Notes under the pieces: generated by a model
The model's input: the letters and a program-made list of their open reading frames with translations, nothing else
Databases searched by the model: none
What the model was told of the DNA's origin: nothing
Made by a program: the position numbers and the translations under genes
Shown here: positions 1-8,004 of the stretch, one piece after another
Layout: every line of letters begins with the position of its first letter
How positions within the stretch are numbered: position 1 is the stretch's first letter
DNA from: Desulfogranum mediterraneum DSM 13871
Lineage (GTDB): Bacteria; Desulfobacterota; Desulfobulbia; Desulfobulbales; Desulfobulbaceae
Assembly (NCBI RefSeq): GCF_000429965.1
Contig: NZ_AUCW01000014.1
Span: forward strand, 118,026-182,025
DNA length: 64,000 bases
Reading direction: 5' to 3'

Positions 1-1246
1 CCGGCAGCAGAAACAGCAGGGCCAGCACCACCACGATGGTCCGGGGACCAAGCCCGGCATCCAGGGCCTGGCCGGTAGCCAGGGTGGAGAGGCAGAGGGT
101 CAGGGTCAACAGGGCCATCTCCACGGCAAAGACCCGGCCCCGGAAGCGAGCCTCCACCCGGTGATGGAGCAGGGCAGTGCTGAAGACCCACTGGATGGAG
201 CCGCCGATATGCCCCAGGAGAACAAAACAGCCGGCCACCAGGATATTGGGGGCCTGACTGAAACAGAGGTAGGAGAGAGCCGAGATATAAAAGGCCGCGC
301 CAATGGCCCGGCGCATGCCCTGGGGCTCGTTGCCGAACCAGCGCCAGGCCAGGAAGGGACCCACGGCCGCCCCCAGACCGCGCATGGAGTAGAGGGCCCC
401 GCTCAGCCCGCCCTGACCGGACTGGGAGAAGACCTGTTCGCCGAAAACCGTCAACATCACCAGGATCCCCCCGGACAGGGCCCAGCCGCTCTTGACCAGC
501 AACAGGGCCGCCACCCGGGGATGAGAACGGACATAGTGAAGCCCCTCGATGATATCAGCCAGCCCGGAGATGCGGGCCAGGGAGAAACCACCACCTTTAA
601 CGGCGGCAGAGACATGTTCCAGGGGCACCAGGGCGATCAGCAGGGCTGAGCCCATGAAGGTCACCACATCCACCAGGATGGCGGCCCTCCAGCCGAACCA
701 GGCGGTGACAAAGCCGCCCAGGGCGGCACCCAGGGCCAGATTCACCGACCAGGAGGCGCCAAAGAGGCCATTGGCCACGTTGAGTTCCTCCCTGGTGCAG
801 ATATCCGGGATCGAGGCCTGCCTGGCCGGATGGTTGAAGCTCCATACCCCCTCCTGGAGAAAGGCCAGCAGATAGACCAGCCAGACCTGGCCGCTGACCC
901 CCACCAGCAGATAACCGGCGACCACCAGGGCCCGAAGCAGGTCGCAGCAGACCATGATCCGTTTGCGGTTAAAGCGATCGGCAACCACCCCGGCAATGGG
1001 CCCCAGCAGGGTGGTGGGCAGAAACTTGGCAATCAGAAACCAACTCACGGCCTCGCCGGAACCGGTGAGTTCGGTCAAGAGCACAAAGATGGCAATATAA
1101 TTGAACCAGTCACCGAGCTGGCTGACAATGGTGGCCAGCCAGAAACGACGAAAACGGGAATTGGTGCGCAGGATCCGCAGATAGGAGTCCAGCCGACCGG
1201 CTGAGGGTGCCGGTTGCGCCGGGCTGCTTGGCTTGCTATCGCTCAT
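1..1246 (-). CDS. MFS transporter, exporter-like (C-terminus cut by window edge)
   Basis: I read this frame directly from the reverse strand. It opens with ATG at 1246 (MSDSKPSSPAQ...), with AGGA four bases upstream, and stays open to base 1, so the stop lies outside the window. The visible 415 residues contain many hydrophobic segments and the MFS loop 2-3 signature GPIAGVVADRFNRKR near residue 70. The overall pattern (N-terminal RRFWLATIVSQLGDWFNYIAIFVLLTELTGSG) is that of the DHA3/EntS-like branch of the major facilitator superfamily: inner-membrane proton-coupled carriers that often export siderophores or drugs. The substrate cannot be told from sequence. It is divergent from the next MFS gene across a 412-bp gap. 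Confidence 0.85.
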   Translation of the reverse strand, partial: MSDSKPSSPAQPAPSAGRLDSYLRILRTNSRFRRFWLATIVSQLGDWFNYIAIFVLLTELTGSGEAVSWFLIAKFLPTTLLGPIAGVVADRFNRKRIMVCCDLLRALVVAGYLLVGVSGQVWLVYLLAFLQEGVWSFNHPARQASIPDICTREELNVANGLFGASWSVNLALGAALGGFVTAWFGWRAAILVDVVTFMGSALLIALVPLEHVSAAVKGGGFSLARISGLADIIEGLHYVRSHPRVAALLLVKSGWALSGGILVMLTVFGEQVFSQSGQGGLSGALYSMRGLGAAVGPFLAWRWFGNEPQGMRRAIGAAFYISALSYLCFSQAPNILVAGCFVLLGHIGGSIQWVFSTALLHHRVEARFRGRVFAVEMALLTLTLCLSTLATGQALDAGLGPRTIVVVLALLFLLP

Positions 1247-1658
1247 GATGTCCTGGAAAGGAGGGCAAAGGTTCTTGGGGGAGGTCACAGGCCGGACCGG
1301 ATCCTGCCCGGCCATGGCAGACCTTTTCTGCAGCCACTGTCAAGGCCTCCAGGGTACTACCACAGGCCGCCGGGATCGGCAAGAGGGGTATCGGTAACAG
1401 GGTTTGCCCCCCGGATTGGCCCCTGCCCTCCGCCGGTCCTTGCTCACTGTGAGCCGGATGGAACGGGGCTGGCAGCTTGCCCGGACCGGTGCCACTCCCT
1501 AGCCAGGGCCGAGTCCGGAAGGGAACACCAAAAGGGGGATGCTTTTTTTGTTACTTTCGGGTCTACTCTTATCGACAATCGACTCCGGCCTGGCGAGAGA
1601 CCAGTCGCCTCCCCCTGCAGGAGCCCATCCCCATCCCCATCCCAAAGACGAGACTGCC
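1247..1658. other. Intergenic region between divergent MFS genes, with partial cobalamin-riboswitch-like motifs
   Basis: I see no convincing gene here. An in-frame upstream ATG at 1539 would add a signal-peptide-like stretch and a His/Pro-rich segment to the downstream MFS protein, but its GGGGG directly abuts the ATG, so I do not use it. In plus orientation the gap contains, in this order, ACTGTGAGCCGG (1446-1457), GCCACT followed by CCGGAAGGGA (1491-1523), and a stretch resembling a degenerate B12 box (GGCCTGGCGAGAGACC, 1588-1603). That order matches conserved blocks of cobalamin riboswitches, but the GGTGnAA block and an exact B12 box are missing. I treat the gap as unresolved leader sequence. 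Confidence 0.3.
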
Positions 1659-2819
1659 ATGGTCAATCAAGCCCAGCGCCCCATGTTCCGTTACCTGATC
1701 GTCCTGACCATCTGCTCGGTGATCGGACTCCAGACCTGGATGGTGCTGTTCAACAACTTTGCGGTGGAGGTAGCCGGACTTGAGGGACAGGAGGTGGGGA
1801 TCATCCAGTCGATCCGGGAAATCCCCGGCTTTCTTGCCCTGTTGGCGGTCTATGTGCTGCTGCTCCTTCGAGAGCATACCATCGCGGCCCTGGCCATCAT
1901 CTGTCTGGGCGTGGGCACCGCAGCCACCGGCTTTTTTCCGGACTTCTCCGGCCTGGTGGCCACCACCCTGCTGATGAGTTTCGGCTTTCACTACTATGAG
2001 ACCATGAACCACTCCCTGGTTCTCCAATACTTTGAGCACTCCAGCTCACCCCTGATCCTGGGGCGCCTGCGCAGCCTGGGCGCGGTAGCGGCCATTGCTA
2101 CCAGCGGCTGCATCTATCTGCTCGATTTTGTCCTGGACTATCGCTTTATCTACCTGCTCCTGGGCAGCGGCGTGGCGGCTATGGGCTGCTGGGCGCTCTG
2201 CCAGAACCCCTCCCTGACCGAGCTGGTACCCCAACGAAAAAAGATGATCCTCCGCCGGCGCTACTCGCTCTACTATTTCCTGACCTTCATGGCCGGTGCC
2301 CGCCGCCAGATTTTCATTGCCTTTTCCGTGTTCCTGCTGGTAAAGATCTTCTCCTTCTCCGTACAAGAGGTGATCCTGCTCTTCATGGTCAACAACCTGA
2401 TCAACGCCTTCTTCAGCCCGATCCTGGGGCGGGCCATCGTCCGCTTCGGAGAACGGCGGATCCTGAGTCTTGAGTATGCAGGCCTGATAGTGGTCTTTTT
2501 ATGCTACGCCTTTAGCGAATCCAAGCTGGTGGTGGTGCTGATGTATGTGCTGGACCACCTCCTCTTTACCTTTTCCATGGCCATCCGCACCTACTTTCAG
2601 AAGATCGCCGATCCCAGGGATATTTCCCCCAGCATGGCGGTGGGCTTTACCATCAACCATATAGCGGCCGTGGTTATACCGGTGCTGGGCGGCCTGATCT
2701 GGATGATCGATTATCGAATCCCCTTTATCGCCGGAGCGATCATGAGCGCGATTTCCCTGACAGCGGTCCAGAAGATCCCTGTCTTTAACCGCAACAACGA
2801 ACCCCAAGCAACAGCATGA
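1659..2819 (+). CDS. MFS transporter
   Basis: This is a 386-residue polytopic membrane protein starting MVNQAQRPMFRYLIVLTICS, with about twelve hydrophobic segments, which is the normal length for a major facilitator. The charged loop PQRKKMILRRRYSLYY in the middle (about residues 195-210) is the cytosolic link between the two six-helix halves. The start at 1659 is preferred because the protein then begins just before the first helix. The frame remains open upstream to an ATG at 1539, which would add 40 residues including a HPHPHP segment. No substrate can be assigned. Its stop overlaps the start of the next gene (ATGA), so the two are probably translated together. Confidence 0.82.
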   Translation: MVNQAQRPMFRYLIVLTICSVIGLQTWMVLFNNFAVEVAGLEGQEVGIIQSIREIPGFLALLAVYVLLLLREHTIAALAIICLGVGTAATGFFPDFSGLVATTLLMSFGFHYYETMNHSLVLQYFEHSSSPLILGRLRSLGAVAAIATSGCIYLLDFVLDYRFIYLLLGSGVAAMGCWALCQNPSLTELVPQRKKMILRRRYSLYYFLTFMAGARRQIFIAFSVFLLVKIFSFSVQEVILLFMVNNLINAFFSPILGRAIVRFGERRILSLEYAGLIVVFLCYAFSESKLVVVLMYVLDHLLFTFSMAIRTYFQKIADPRDISPSMAVGFTINHIAAVVIPVLGGLIWMIDYRIPFIAGAIMSAISLTAVQKIPVFNRNNEPQATA

Positions 2820-3442
2820 ACAAACCGACCTGTCCCACCCTGCCCGAGGCCACTGCCGCCATGCGGCGGCGATTAAGCAAAGACGAGATCAATGCCCTGC
2901 CGCTTGAACGCTGGCAGGGGCCTATCCAGTTGGTGAACAGCCCTCAACAGTGCCGAGAGGTCCTGCCCCGGCTGAGCAGCAGCAGCCTGCTCGGTTTTGA
3001 CACCGAGACCAGGCCTGCCTTTCGCAAGGGGCAATCCTATCCGCCCTCCCTGCTCCAGCTGGCCACGGCTGAAGAGGTCTTCCTGTTCCAGCTCAAAAAA
3101 ACCGGCCTGCCCCAGGAACTCTCTGCCCTGCTCAGTGACCACACCGTTGCCAAGGTCGGGGTGGCCATCGCCGATGACCTGGAAAATCTACAGAAGATCG
3201 AATCGTTCCAGCACGGCGGTTTTACCGACATTGCCCGCATCAGCAAGCGCCTGGGCCTGCACCACCACGGCCTCCGTGGCCTGGCCGCTGCGGTGCTCGA
3301 CTTTCGGATCTCCAAATCCGCCCGGACCAGCAACTGGGCCAATGACCAACTCAGTCAAGCCCAGCTCCAATATGCCGCCACCGATGCCTGGGTGGGGCGG
3401 GAGATCTTCATCCGGCTCAGCGAGCTGCAGGCGGCGGCCTAG
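2816..3442 (+). CDS. DEDDy-type 3'-5' exonuclease domain protein (RNase D-like)
   Basis: A 208-residue protein with the four acidic residues of the DEDD exonuclease superfamily: Asp62 and Glu64 in GFDTETRP, Asp120/121 in VAIADDLENL, and Asp190 in YAATDAW with Tyr186, which places it in the DEDDy (RNase D/WRN-exonuclease) subclass. The fold hydrolyses RNA or DNA from the 3' end using two metal ions. There are no HRDC or helicase domains, so it is a stand-alone exonuclease similar to the proteins often annotated as 3'-5' exonuclease or ribonuclease D-like. The start overlaps the stop of the MFS gene by 4 bp, suggesting co-translation. The natural substrate is unknown. Confidence 0.85.
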   Translation: MNKPTCPTLPEATAAMRRRLSKDEINALPLERWQGPIQLVNSPQQCREVLPRLSSSSLLGFDTETRPAFRKGQSYPPSLLQLATAEEVFLFQLKKTGLPQELSALLSDHTVAKVGVAIADDLENLQKIESFQHGGFTDIARISKRLGLHHHGLRGLAAAVLDFRISKSARTSNWANDQLSQAQLQYAATDAWVGREIFIRLSELQAAA

Positions 3443-3600
3443 GGTCAGCGGGCAAGAGCGGCCCTGTTCCGGACCAGAAGGTACGCCCCAGGCAGAGCGC
3501 CTTTGTGCCAGGCTATACGAGTGAGAGCGCTTGGCCGGGCTGCCGCAAAGAGCCCAGCCACCTGAAAACACCCCTCAACCACAACAGCAAGGAGAGAGCC

Positions 3601-3921
3601 ATGAGCCAACAGCCACAGAGCCACTACCAGTACCTTCAACACTCCTTTCCCGAGGTCATGACCGCCCTGGAAAACCTGGGCAGCACCGTTCGCCAGGCCG
3701 GTCCCCTGGACAGGAAGACCACAGAGCTGATTCAACTGGGGGTGGCGGCCGCAACCCAGTCCACCGGCGCAGTCCACTCCCATGCCAGACGGGCCAGGGA
3801 AGCCGGTGCCAGCCGGGAGGAGCTCCAACACGCCCTGCTGGTGCTGATCTCCACCATCGGCTTTCCCAAGGTGGCGGCCGCCCTGGCCTGGATCCAGGAC
3901 AGCGACGCAGACAGGGCCTAA
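3601..3921 (+). CDS. Carboxymuconolactone decarboxylase/AhpD-like protein without the cysteines
   Basis: A 106-residue protein preceded by AAGGAGAG, so the start at 3601 is well supported although the frame is open upstream. The helical pattern ELIQLGVAAATQSTGAVHSHARRAREAGASREELQHALL matches the CMD/AhpD fold. In AhpD peroxidase reductases this segment carries Cys-x-x-Cys followed by His. Here both cysteine positions are Ser and Ala while the His is kept, so thiol peroxidase-reductase chemistry is not expected. Members of this cysteine-free subgroup have no settled function. It stands alone downstream of the exonuclease gene. Confidence 0.78.
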   Translation: MSQQPQSHYQYLQHSFPEVMTALENLGSTVRQAGPLDRKTTELIQLGVAAATQSTGAVHSHARRAREAGASREELQHALLVLISTIGFPKVAAALAWIQDSDADRA

Positions 3922-4003
3922 ACACCCCAGACCATTCTCCCCTGCCCAAAGGTCATCCCTGGGGGCTGATGGGGGAGGGACTCACCACCCTTGCGCCCAC
4001 ACC

Positions 4004-4918
4004 ATGCCAATGAACCTTTCCCGAAAAACCCTTGCTTTACTCTTTATCCTGATCCTGATCATCCTGACAGTGAGCAGCCTGCTGTTACGCCGGCAGCCGG
4101 AACACGACTTTGCATTCAGCAGCTATCAGGAGCTGGAACGACTCTTCAGCCAGAGAGGGTATGACTCCCGGGAATGGGAACAGGGGCTCACTCAAATTCC
4201 GCCCCTCTACCTGACCAGGATTCCGCAACACTGGACCGAGGAGGGTGCTGCCCAGCTTTCGATCCGGGAAAAGAAGCTGCTTTTTTTCCGTTGGCTGACC
4301 CCACTGGTCCTCCGCTCCAACCTGGAGATCATGGCGGAACAGGCCCGACTTGCCAGGGAGGGCGGCAAAGATACGGCCTGGCTGCAGGCAGTGGCTGAAA
4401 AATATAAGGTTCCCCTCCCCAGCCGGCAGGGGAGAGATGGTGAGCTCCTTGCCGCACTGAAGCTGCGGCTTGCCCCTATTCCTCCCTCACTGGCCCTGGC
4501 CCAGGCGGCAGAGGAGAGCGGCTGGGGAAGCTCTCGCTTTGCCGTCCAGGGCAATGCCCTCTACGGCCAATGGACCTGGAGCGGGACCGGCATGGACAGC
4601 AAAGAGCGCCAGCAGGGAAAGGGAAAGTACCAGGTCGCCTCCTTTGCCAGCCCGGCTGACTCGGTGGCCGCCTATATGCTCAACCTCAACACCCATCCCA
4701 GCTACCAGGAATTTCGCAGCCAACGGGCCGCCCTGGTCGATTCGGGTCGCCCTGCCGGCGGCATCCAGCTTGCCCAAACCCTGAGCCGCTATTCCCAGCG
4801 GGGCCAGGCCTATGTGGAGGACCTCCGCCTCCTGATCACAAAAAATCACCTCCAGCGGCTGGATCAGGCAAGACTCAGCCCCGACCCGCCGCTCTATCTG
4901 GTGCCGCTCCAGCCCTGA
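4004..4918 (+). CDS. Bax-like glucosaminidase-family peptidoglycan hydrolase
   Basis: A 304-residue protein with an N-terminal membrane anchor (residues 10-29, LALLFILILIILTVSSLLL) followed by a periplasmic domain. The block PPSLALAQAAEESGWGSSRFAVQGNALYGQW (161-190) is the glucosaminidase/FlgJ-family active-site region, with Glu171 as the probable catalytic acid. The segment AYMLNLNTHPSYQEFR is the conserved follow-on helix, and the end matches E. coli Bax. Such enzymes cleave beta-1,4 bonds in peptidoglycan. The physiological role of Bax itself is not established. The start MPMN is used; a second Met two codons in is equally possible. Confidence 0.82.
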   Translation: MPMNLSRKTLALLFILILIILTVSSLLLRRQPEHDFAFSSYQELERLFSQRGYDSREWEQGLTQIPPLYLTRIPQHWTEEGAAQLSIREKKLLFFRWLTPLVLRSNLEIMAEQARLAREGGKDTAWLQAVAEKYKVPLPSRQGRDGELLAALKLRLAPIPPSLALAQAAEESGWGSSRFAVQGNALYGQWTWSGTGMDSKERQQGKGKYQVASFASPADSVAAYMLNLNTHPSYQEFRSQRAALVDSGRPAGGIQLAQTLSRYSQRGQAYVEDLRLLITKNHLQRLDQARLSPDPPLYLVPLQP

Positions 4919-4935
4919 GAGCTGCGGCCCCTGCA

Positions 4936-4957
4936 CCGGCCTCTGCCGGGAGGCCGG
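4936..4957 (+). terminator. Stem-loop after the Bax-like gene
   Basis: Perfect 8-bp stem CCGGCCTC/GAGGCCGG with loop TGCCGG, starting 17 bases after the stop codon and followed by TTTATG. The U-tract is weak, so termination is plausible but not certain. Confidence 0.5.
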
Positions 4958-4971
4958 TTTATGCCCCTTAG

Positions 4972-5170
4972 GAATACTTTAAAAACTGTGGTTTTTCGAT
5001 CAAGATCAGCTAAGCGCAGACTCCGAGGCATGGAGAAAGCCTACCGCAGAGATCCAACGGATATGCCGAGGAACAACGTTCGACATAACCTGGAGGTTAG
5101 CTAGAGGTTAGATAGAGGTCAACCAGAGGGTGCGCAGAGATTGGCAAAAAAAAAGTTTCAAGCCAGCCTT
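4972..5170. repeat. Dispersed intergenic repeat, copy 1
   Basis: This block shares a 42-base core (about 4992-5033, starting TTTTTCGATCAAGATCAG) with copy 2 near 45.1 kb at 40 of 42 positions by eye, and its right end (GCAGAGATTGGC...AGCCAGCCTT) matches the right end of copy 2. It lies between two convergent genes and just touches the 3' end of srkA. Compared with copy 2 it carries an extra segment of about 40 bp made of four 11-bp units (listed separately). No transposase is linked to it. The family resembles a non-autonomous or REP-like intergenic element. Confidence 0.7.
5093..5133. promoter_or_regulatory. Array of 11-bp direct repeats resembling the local Pho box
   Basis: GAGGTTAG, GAGGTTAG, GAGGTCAA and GAGGGTGC begin at 5093, 5104, 5115 and 5126, exactly 11 bp apart. 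The GGTTAG core and the 11-bp phase match the arrays upstream of pstC and phoU. Unlike those, it sits between two convergent genes inside a dispersed repeat, with no gene starting nearby. It may be a PhoB site for an unannotated transcript or a simple tandem duplication. Confidence 0.35.
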
Positions 5171-5174
5171 GTGC

Positions 5175-6182
5175 TTACCAGCTGTTGCCCGGCATGGAGA
5201 CGCCCTCCTTCATCCGCTCCAGCTGATCGGCCAGATCATCGATCTCCTGCTGCCAGTAGCCGTGACTGCCGAAATCCGGAATGAGCGGAGAGCTGCCATC
5301 CTCCTTGACCTGATAGGCGCACCAGGCACTATAATGGACAAAACGCATGGCCCGCAGGGGTTCCATCAGGGCCAGGCTGCCGTGATCAAAGGAGCGAAAG
5401 GTCTCATATCCCTCTAAAAAAAAATCCAATTCTGCCCAGGAATCGCTCACAGCTCCGGGCAGCAGCATCCAGAAGTCCTGGATCGGCGGCCCCATGGCCA
5501 TATCATCCAGATCGATCAGATAGTAGGCCTCATCGGGCCGGTAGATCAGGTTGCCTGCGTGACAGTCCCCGTGGATCCGGATCATTTCGCTCTGGCTAAA
5601 GAGGGGCGCGGCCTGCTCGATGAACTGCTCCACCACGCCCTGGTAGGCGGGCAGCAGCTCAGGCGGCAGCAGACCGCTTTCCAGGATATAGTGCAGCTGG
5701 CCGGCAGTACTCTTATCCGGCCGGATCACCGGACGGTGGCTGAAGTCATGGCCGGCTCCCACCAGATGGGCCCGCCCCAACAGACGCCCCAGGGCCAGCC
5801 ACTGCTCATCGCCGAGCTCGTCCAGGTAGCGGCCGCCCTTTTTAGGGTAGATCGCAAAATAGACCTGATCCCGGCAGCCCAGGGTGGTGCCGCTGGTCAA
5901 CGGCAGCGGGGCGATCACCGGGATCTCGGCCTCTGCCAGCTCAGCCATGAAGGTATGTTCTTCCCGCAGGGCCGCCTCACTCCAGCGACCGGGACGGTAA
6001 AACTTGATCACATACCCATTGCCGTCTTCATCTTCAAACTCATAGACCCGATTGATATAGCTGTTCAGGGGACGACACAGGTTTGAGCAGTAGAAACCGA
6101 GCTCTTCCTCCACCAGATTTAAAATACCCACAGGGTTCAAATGCTGAAAACCCTCGCTTGCCCCTCTCTCCCTCTTCTCCAT
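5175..6182 (-). CDS. srkA: Stress response serine/threonine protein kinase SrkA (YihE)
   Basis: A 335-residue protein, close to the family's usual 328. It has the aminoglycoside-phosphotransferase/kinase fold: candidate ATP lysine Lys60 in GYVIKFYRPGRW, the catalytic loop HGDCHAGNL (204-212, Asp206, Asn211) and the metal-binding LIDLDD (222-227). The motifs FYRPGRW and FAIYPKKGGR are characteristic of SrkA/YihE. In E. coli this cytosolic kinase protects cells after envelope or oxidative stress and is linked to the Cpx response. Here it is monocistronic, convergent with the Bax-like gene, and no Cpx genes are visible. Confidence 0.9.
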   Translation of the reverse strand: MEKRERGASEGFQHLNPVGILNLVEEELGFYCSNLCRPLNSYINRVYEFEDEDGNGYVIKFYRPGRWSEAALREEHTFMAELAEAEIPVIAPLPLTSGTTLGCRDQVYFAIYPKKGGRYLDELGDEQWLALGRLLGRAHLVGAGHDFSHRPVIRPDKSTAGQLHYILESGLLPPELLPAYQGVVEQFIEQAAPLFSQSEMIRIHGDCHAGNLIYRPDEAYYLIDLDDMAMGPPIQDFWMLLPGAVSDSWAELDFFLEGYETFRSFDHGSLALMEPLRAMRFVHYSAWCAYQVKEDGSSPLIPDFGSHGYWQQEIDDLADQLERMKEGVSMPGNSW

Positions 6183-6277
6183 CCAGATCCCCTTACATGG
6201 GCGGAGGCCATCTCTGCAACCGCCTGCCTACCCTTGTTAATCCTTTGCAATATCAGCAAAAAGTGCTAATCTATTTC

Positions 6278-6292
6278 AAAATAATCATTATC
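6278..6292. promoter_or_regulatory. Fur/PerR-type operator upstream of the rubredoxin-like gene
   Basis: AAAATAATCATTATC contains the AATNATT core of Fur-family operators and matches about 10 of 14 informative positions of the Bacillus PerR box. It lies about 215 bp upstream of the rubredoxin-domain gene in the gap divergent from srkA. The rest of the gap (6183-6506) shows no gene and no strong promoter hexamers. Confidence 0.45.
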
Positions 6293-6506
6293 GCACGGCT
6301 ACTCCTACGCTGTGTCACCACCTTTACGGAGCCACCTGCCCCATGATACCTGATCAGGGCAGTGCTGTCTTAGCTTATCCTCAAAAATCGTACCAAGGGC
6401 CGCTCTCCCCTGAACGCTCCAAAGAAGGGAAACAGCCAGAACAGACGGCAGCGGCAACAGACACCCAACCCAGCCACCAGTGGTAGAGCTGACCAAGGAG
6501 GTCCAG

Positions 6507-7157
6507 ATGAAACAGTGGGAATGTACAGTTTGCGGCTATATCCATGAGGGGGAGCTTCCTCCCGAGGAATGTCCCGTCTGCGGTGCCGGAGCGGAGATGT
6601 TTGTCGAGGTCAATGCAGCTGCGGCTGAACCTGCAGAAACCGTCCCGGCACCGGAGCCGACTCCGCAGCCAGGCAGAGCAGAGGCGGCTGCCCAGGCCCC
6701 TGCCCCCGACTCTGCCCCGGAGAGGATCAGCAGCCTGATCCTCCGCTTTCACCTCCACCCCATCGCCGTGCACAGCCCCAACGGTATCGTTCCCCTGGCC
6801 GTACTCCTCCTCTTTCTGTGCTTCCTCTTCGGAACCAGCAGCCTGGAGTCCGCAGCCTTCTACAACCTGCTCTTTGTCCTGGTGATGATGCCGGCGGTGC
6901 TGCTCACCGGCTACCTCACCTGGAAAAAGAAGTATCAGGGGAAACTGACCTCGCTCTTCCAGGTAAAGATCGGGGCCTCACTGCTCTCGCTGAGCCTGCT
7001 CCTGGTGCTGGTAGCCTGGAGGATCCTCCAGCCCCAGATCATGACCAGCGCCTCCGGAGCCCGGATCCTCTACCTTGCCCTCTCCCTGCTGCTGCTGGGA
7101 GCCATCGGGACGGCCGGCCATCTGGGCGGCAAGCTGGTCTTTGGAGGCAAGAAGTAG
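6507..7157 (+). CDS. Rubredoxin-like domain fused to a four-helix DUF2231-like membrane domain
   Basis: A 216-residue protein. The start at 6507 is chosen because AAGGAGG (6495-6501) lies at ideal spacing; the frame is open upstream. Residues 3-31 form a rubredoxin-like iron-binding knuckle pair ([12 protein letters not shown] and ECPVCGAG) of the compact rubrerythrin type. A Pro/Ala/Glu-rich linker follows (about 38-75), then four hydrophobic segments between about 90 and 210, with [10 protein letters not shown] just before the first, as in DUF2231 membrane proteins. The natural reading is electron transfer between a cytosolic Fe(S-Cys)4 centre and a quinone- or haem-interacting membrane module. 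The downstream rubrerythrin gene suggests an oxidative-stress role. Electron partners are unknown. Confidence 0.75.
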   Translation: MKQWECTVCGYIHEGELPPEECPVCGAGAEMFVEVNAAAAEPAETVPAPEPTPQPGRAEAAAQAPAPDSAPERISSLILRFHLHPIAVHSPNGIVPLAVLLLFLCFLFGTSSLESAAFYNLLFVLVMMPAVLLTGYLTWKKKYQGKLTSLFQVKIGASLLSLSLLLVLVAWRILQPQIMTSASGARILYLALSLLLLGAIGTAGHLGGKLVFGGKK

Positions 7158-7178
7158 TCCCCAATACACGACGGTTAT

Positions 7179-7193
7179 CGACAATGATTATTA
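7179..7193. promoter_or_regulatory. Fur/PerR-type operator upstream of rubrerythrin
   Basis: CGACAATGATTATTA matches about 10 of 14 informative positions of the PerR consensus and shares AATNATTAT with the site at 6278-6292. It sits about 25 bp upstream of the candidate rubrerythrin promoter. Rubrerythrin genes of sulfate reducers are known PerR targets, so PerR is favoured over Fur. Confidence 0.55.
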
Positions 7194-7217
7194 AATGATT
7201 TTTATTCCCAATAACCC

Positions 7218-7246
7218 TTGCATTACATGGCGGAGTGCGCTATCTA
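7218..7246 (+). promoter_or_regulatory. Candidate sigma-70 promoter for rubrerythrin
   Basis: TTGCAT and TATCTA are separated by 17 bp. The -10 match is modest. The start codon is 67 bp further on, and the Fur/PerR-like site is immediately upstream. Confidence 0.4.
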
Positions 7247-7312
7247 TTGGCCCCACAGATGAGCAAGCCCTGCCGTATATCACGACCTTTTCAATCAACA
7301 AGGAGAACAACC

Positions 7313-7813
7313 ATGGCCACAACCAACGAAAATCTGAAAGAGGCCTTTGCCGGTGAAAGTCAGGCCAACCAAAAATACCAGGCCTTTGCCAAGAAGGCGG
7401 AGCGGGAAGGCTTCACCAACATCGCCAAGCTCTTCAAAACCACTGCCGAGGCAGAACGGATCCATGCAGAGGGCCACCTCAAGGCCCTGGATATGATTGC
7501 CTCCACCGCCGACAACCTCCAGGCAGCCATTGACGGCGAGACCTACGAGTTCACCGAGATGTACCCCCCCATGGTGGAGCAGGCCGTCTCTGACAGCCAC
7601 AAGGCCAAGACCATGTTCAAGTTTGCCGTGGATGCCGAAGAGGTGCACGCCCAGATCTATGGCAAGGCCCTGGAGGCGGTAAAGAGCGGAGTGGATATGG
7701 ATGTCAGCGACTTCTACCTCTGCCCGGTCTGCGGTTACATTGAAATGGGCGCTGCCCCGGAGAAATGCCCGGTCTGTGGTGCCAAGCAGCAGGTCTTTAC
7801 CCAGGTTGCCTAG
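7313..7813 (+). CDS. rbr: Rubrerythrin
   Basis: A 166-residue protein. ATG 7313 follows AAGGAG at proper spacing. The N-terminal four-helix ferritin-like domain carries the diiron ligands (FAGESQANQKY, AEAERIHAEGH, and VDAEEVHAQIY with the second ExxH). The C-terminus is a rubredoxin-like FeS4 domain (LCPVCGYIEMG...CPVCGAK, about 138-160). Rubrerythrin is a cytosolic NADH-linked peroxidase that removes hydrogen peroxide in anaerobes. The length is slightly short of the 191-residue D. vulgaris protein, as is common in this group. The probable electron donor or partner is the rubredoxin-membrane protein encoded just upstream. Confidence 0.95.
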   Translation: MATTNENLKEAFAGESQANQKYQAFAKKAEREGFTNIAKLFKTTAEAERIHAEGHLKALDMIASTADNLQAAIDGETYEFTEMYPPMVEQAVSDSHKAKTMFKFAVDAEEVHAQIYGKALEAVKSGVDMDVSDFYLCPVCGYIEMGAAPEKCPVCGAKQQVFTQVA

Positions 7814-7956
7814 AGCGTCAACCCACCTGCAGGCTTCCGACAGTTACCTCCCGGTAGCTGTCGGAACCTCCCCCCAACCACTCCCTCCTCCTGCTCTTTT
7901 CCTTGCCAGTTCATCTCCTTCTTCTCCTTGCCCGGCTGCAGCTGCGTTCTTAGTCT

Positions 7957-7980
7957 ATAGAGAACACCATAGAGAACACC
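7957..7980 (+). repeat. 12-bp tandem duplication in the leader of the Sec-rhodanese gene
   Basis: ATAGAGAACACC occurs twice head to tail, ending directly before the non-preferred ATG at 7981. It may be a simple slippage event. Confidence 0.8.
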
Positions 7981-8004
7981 ATGCACATCAGCCGGAGGGC
8001 TACC

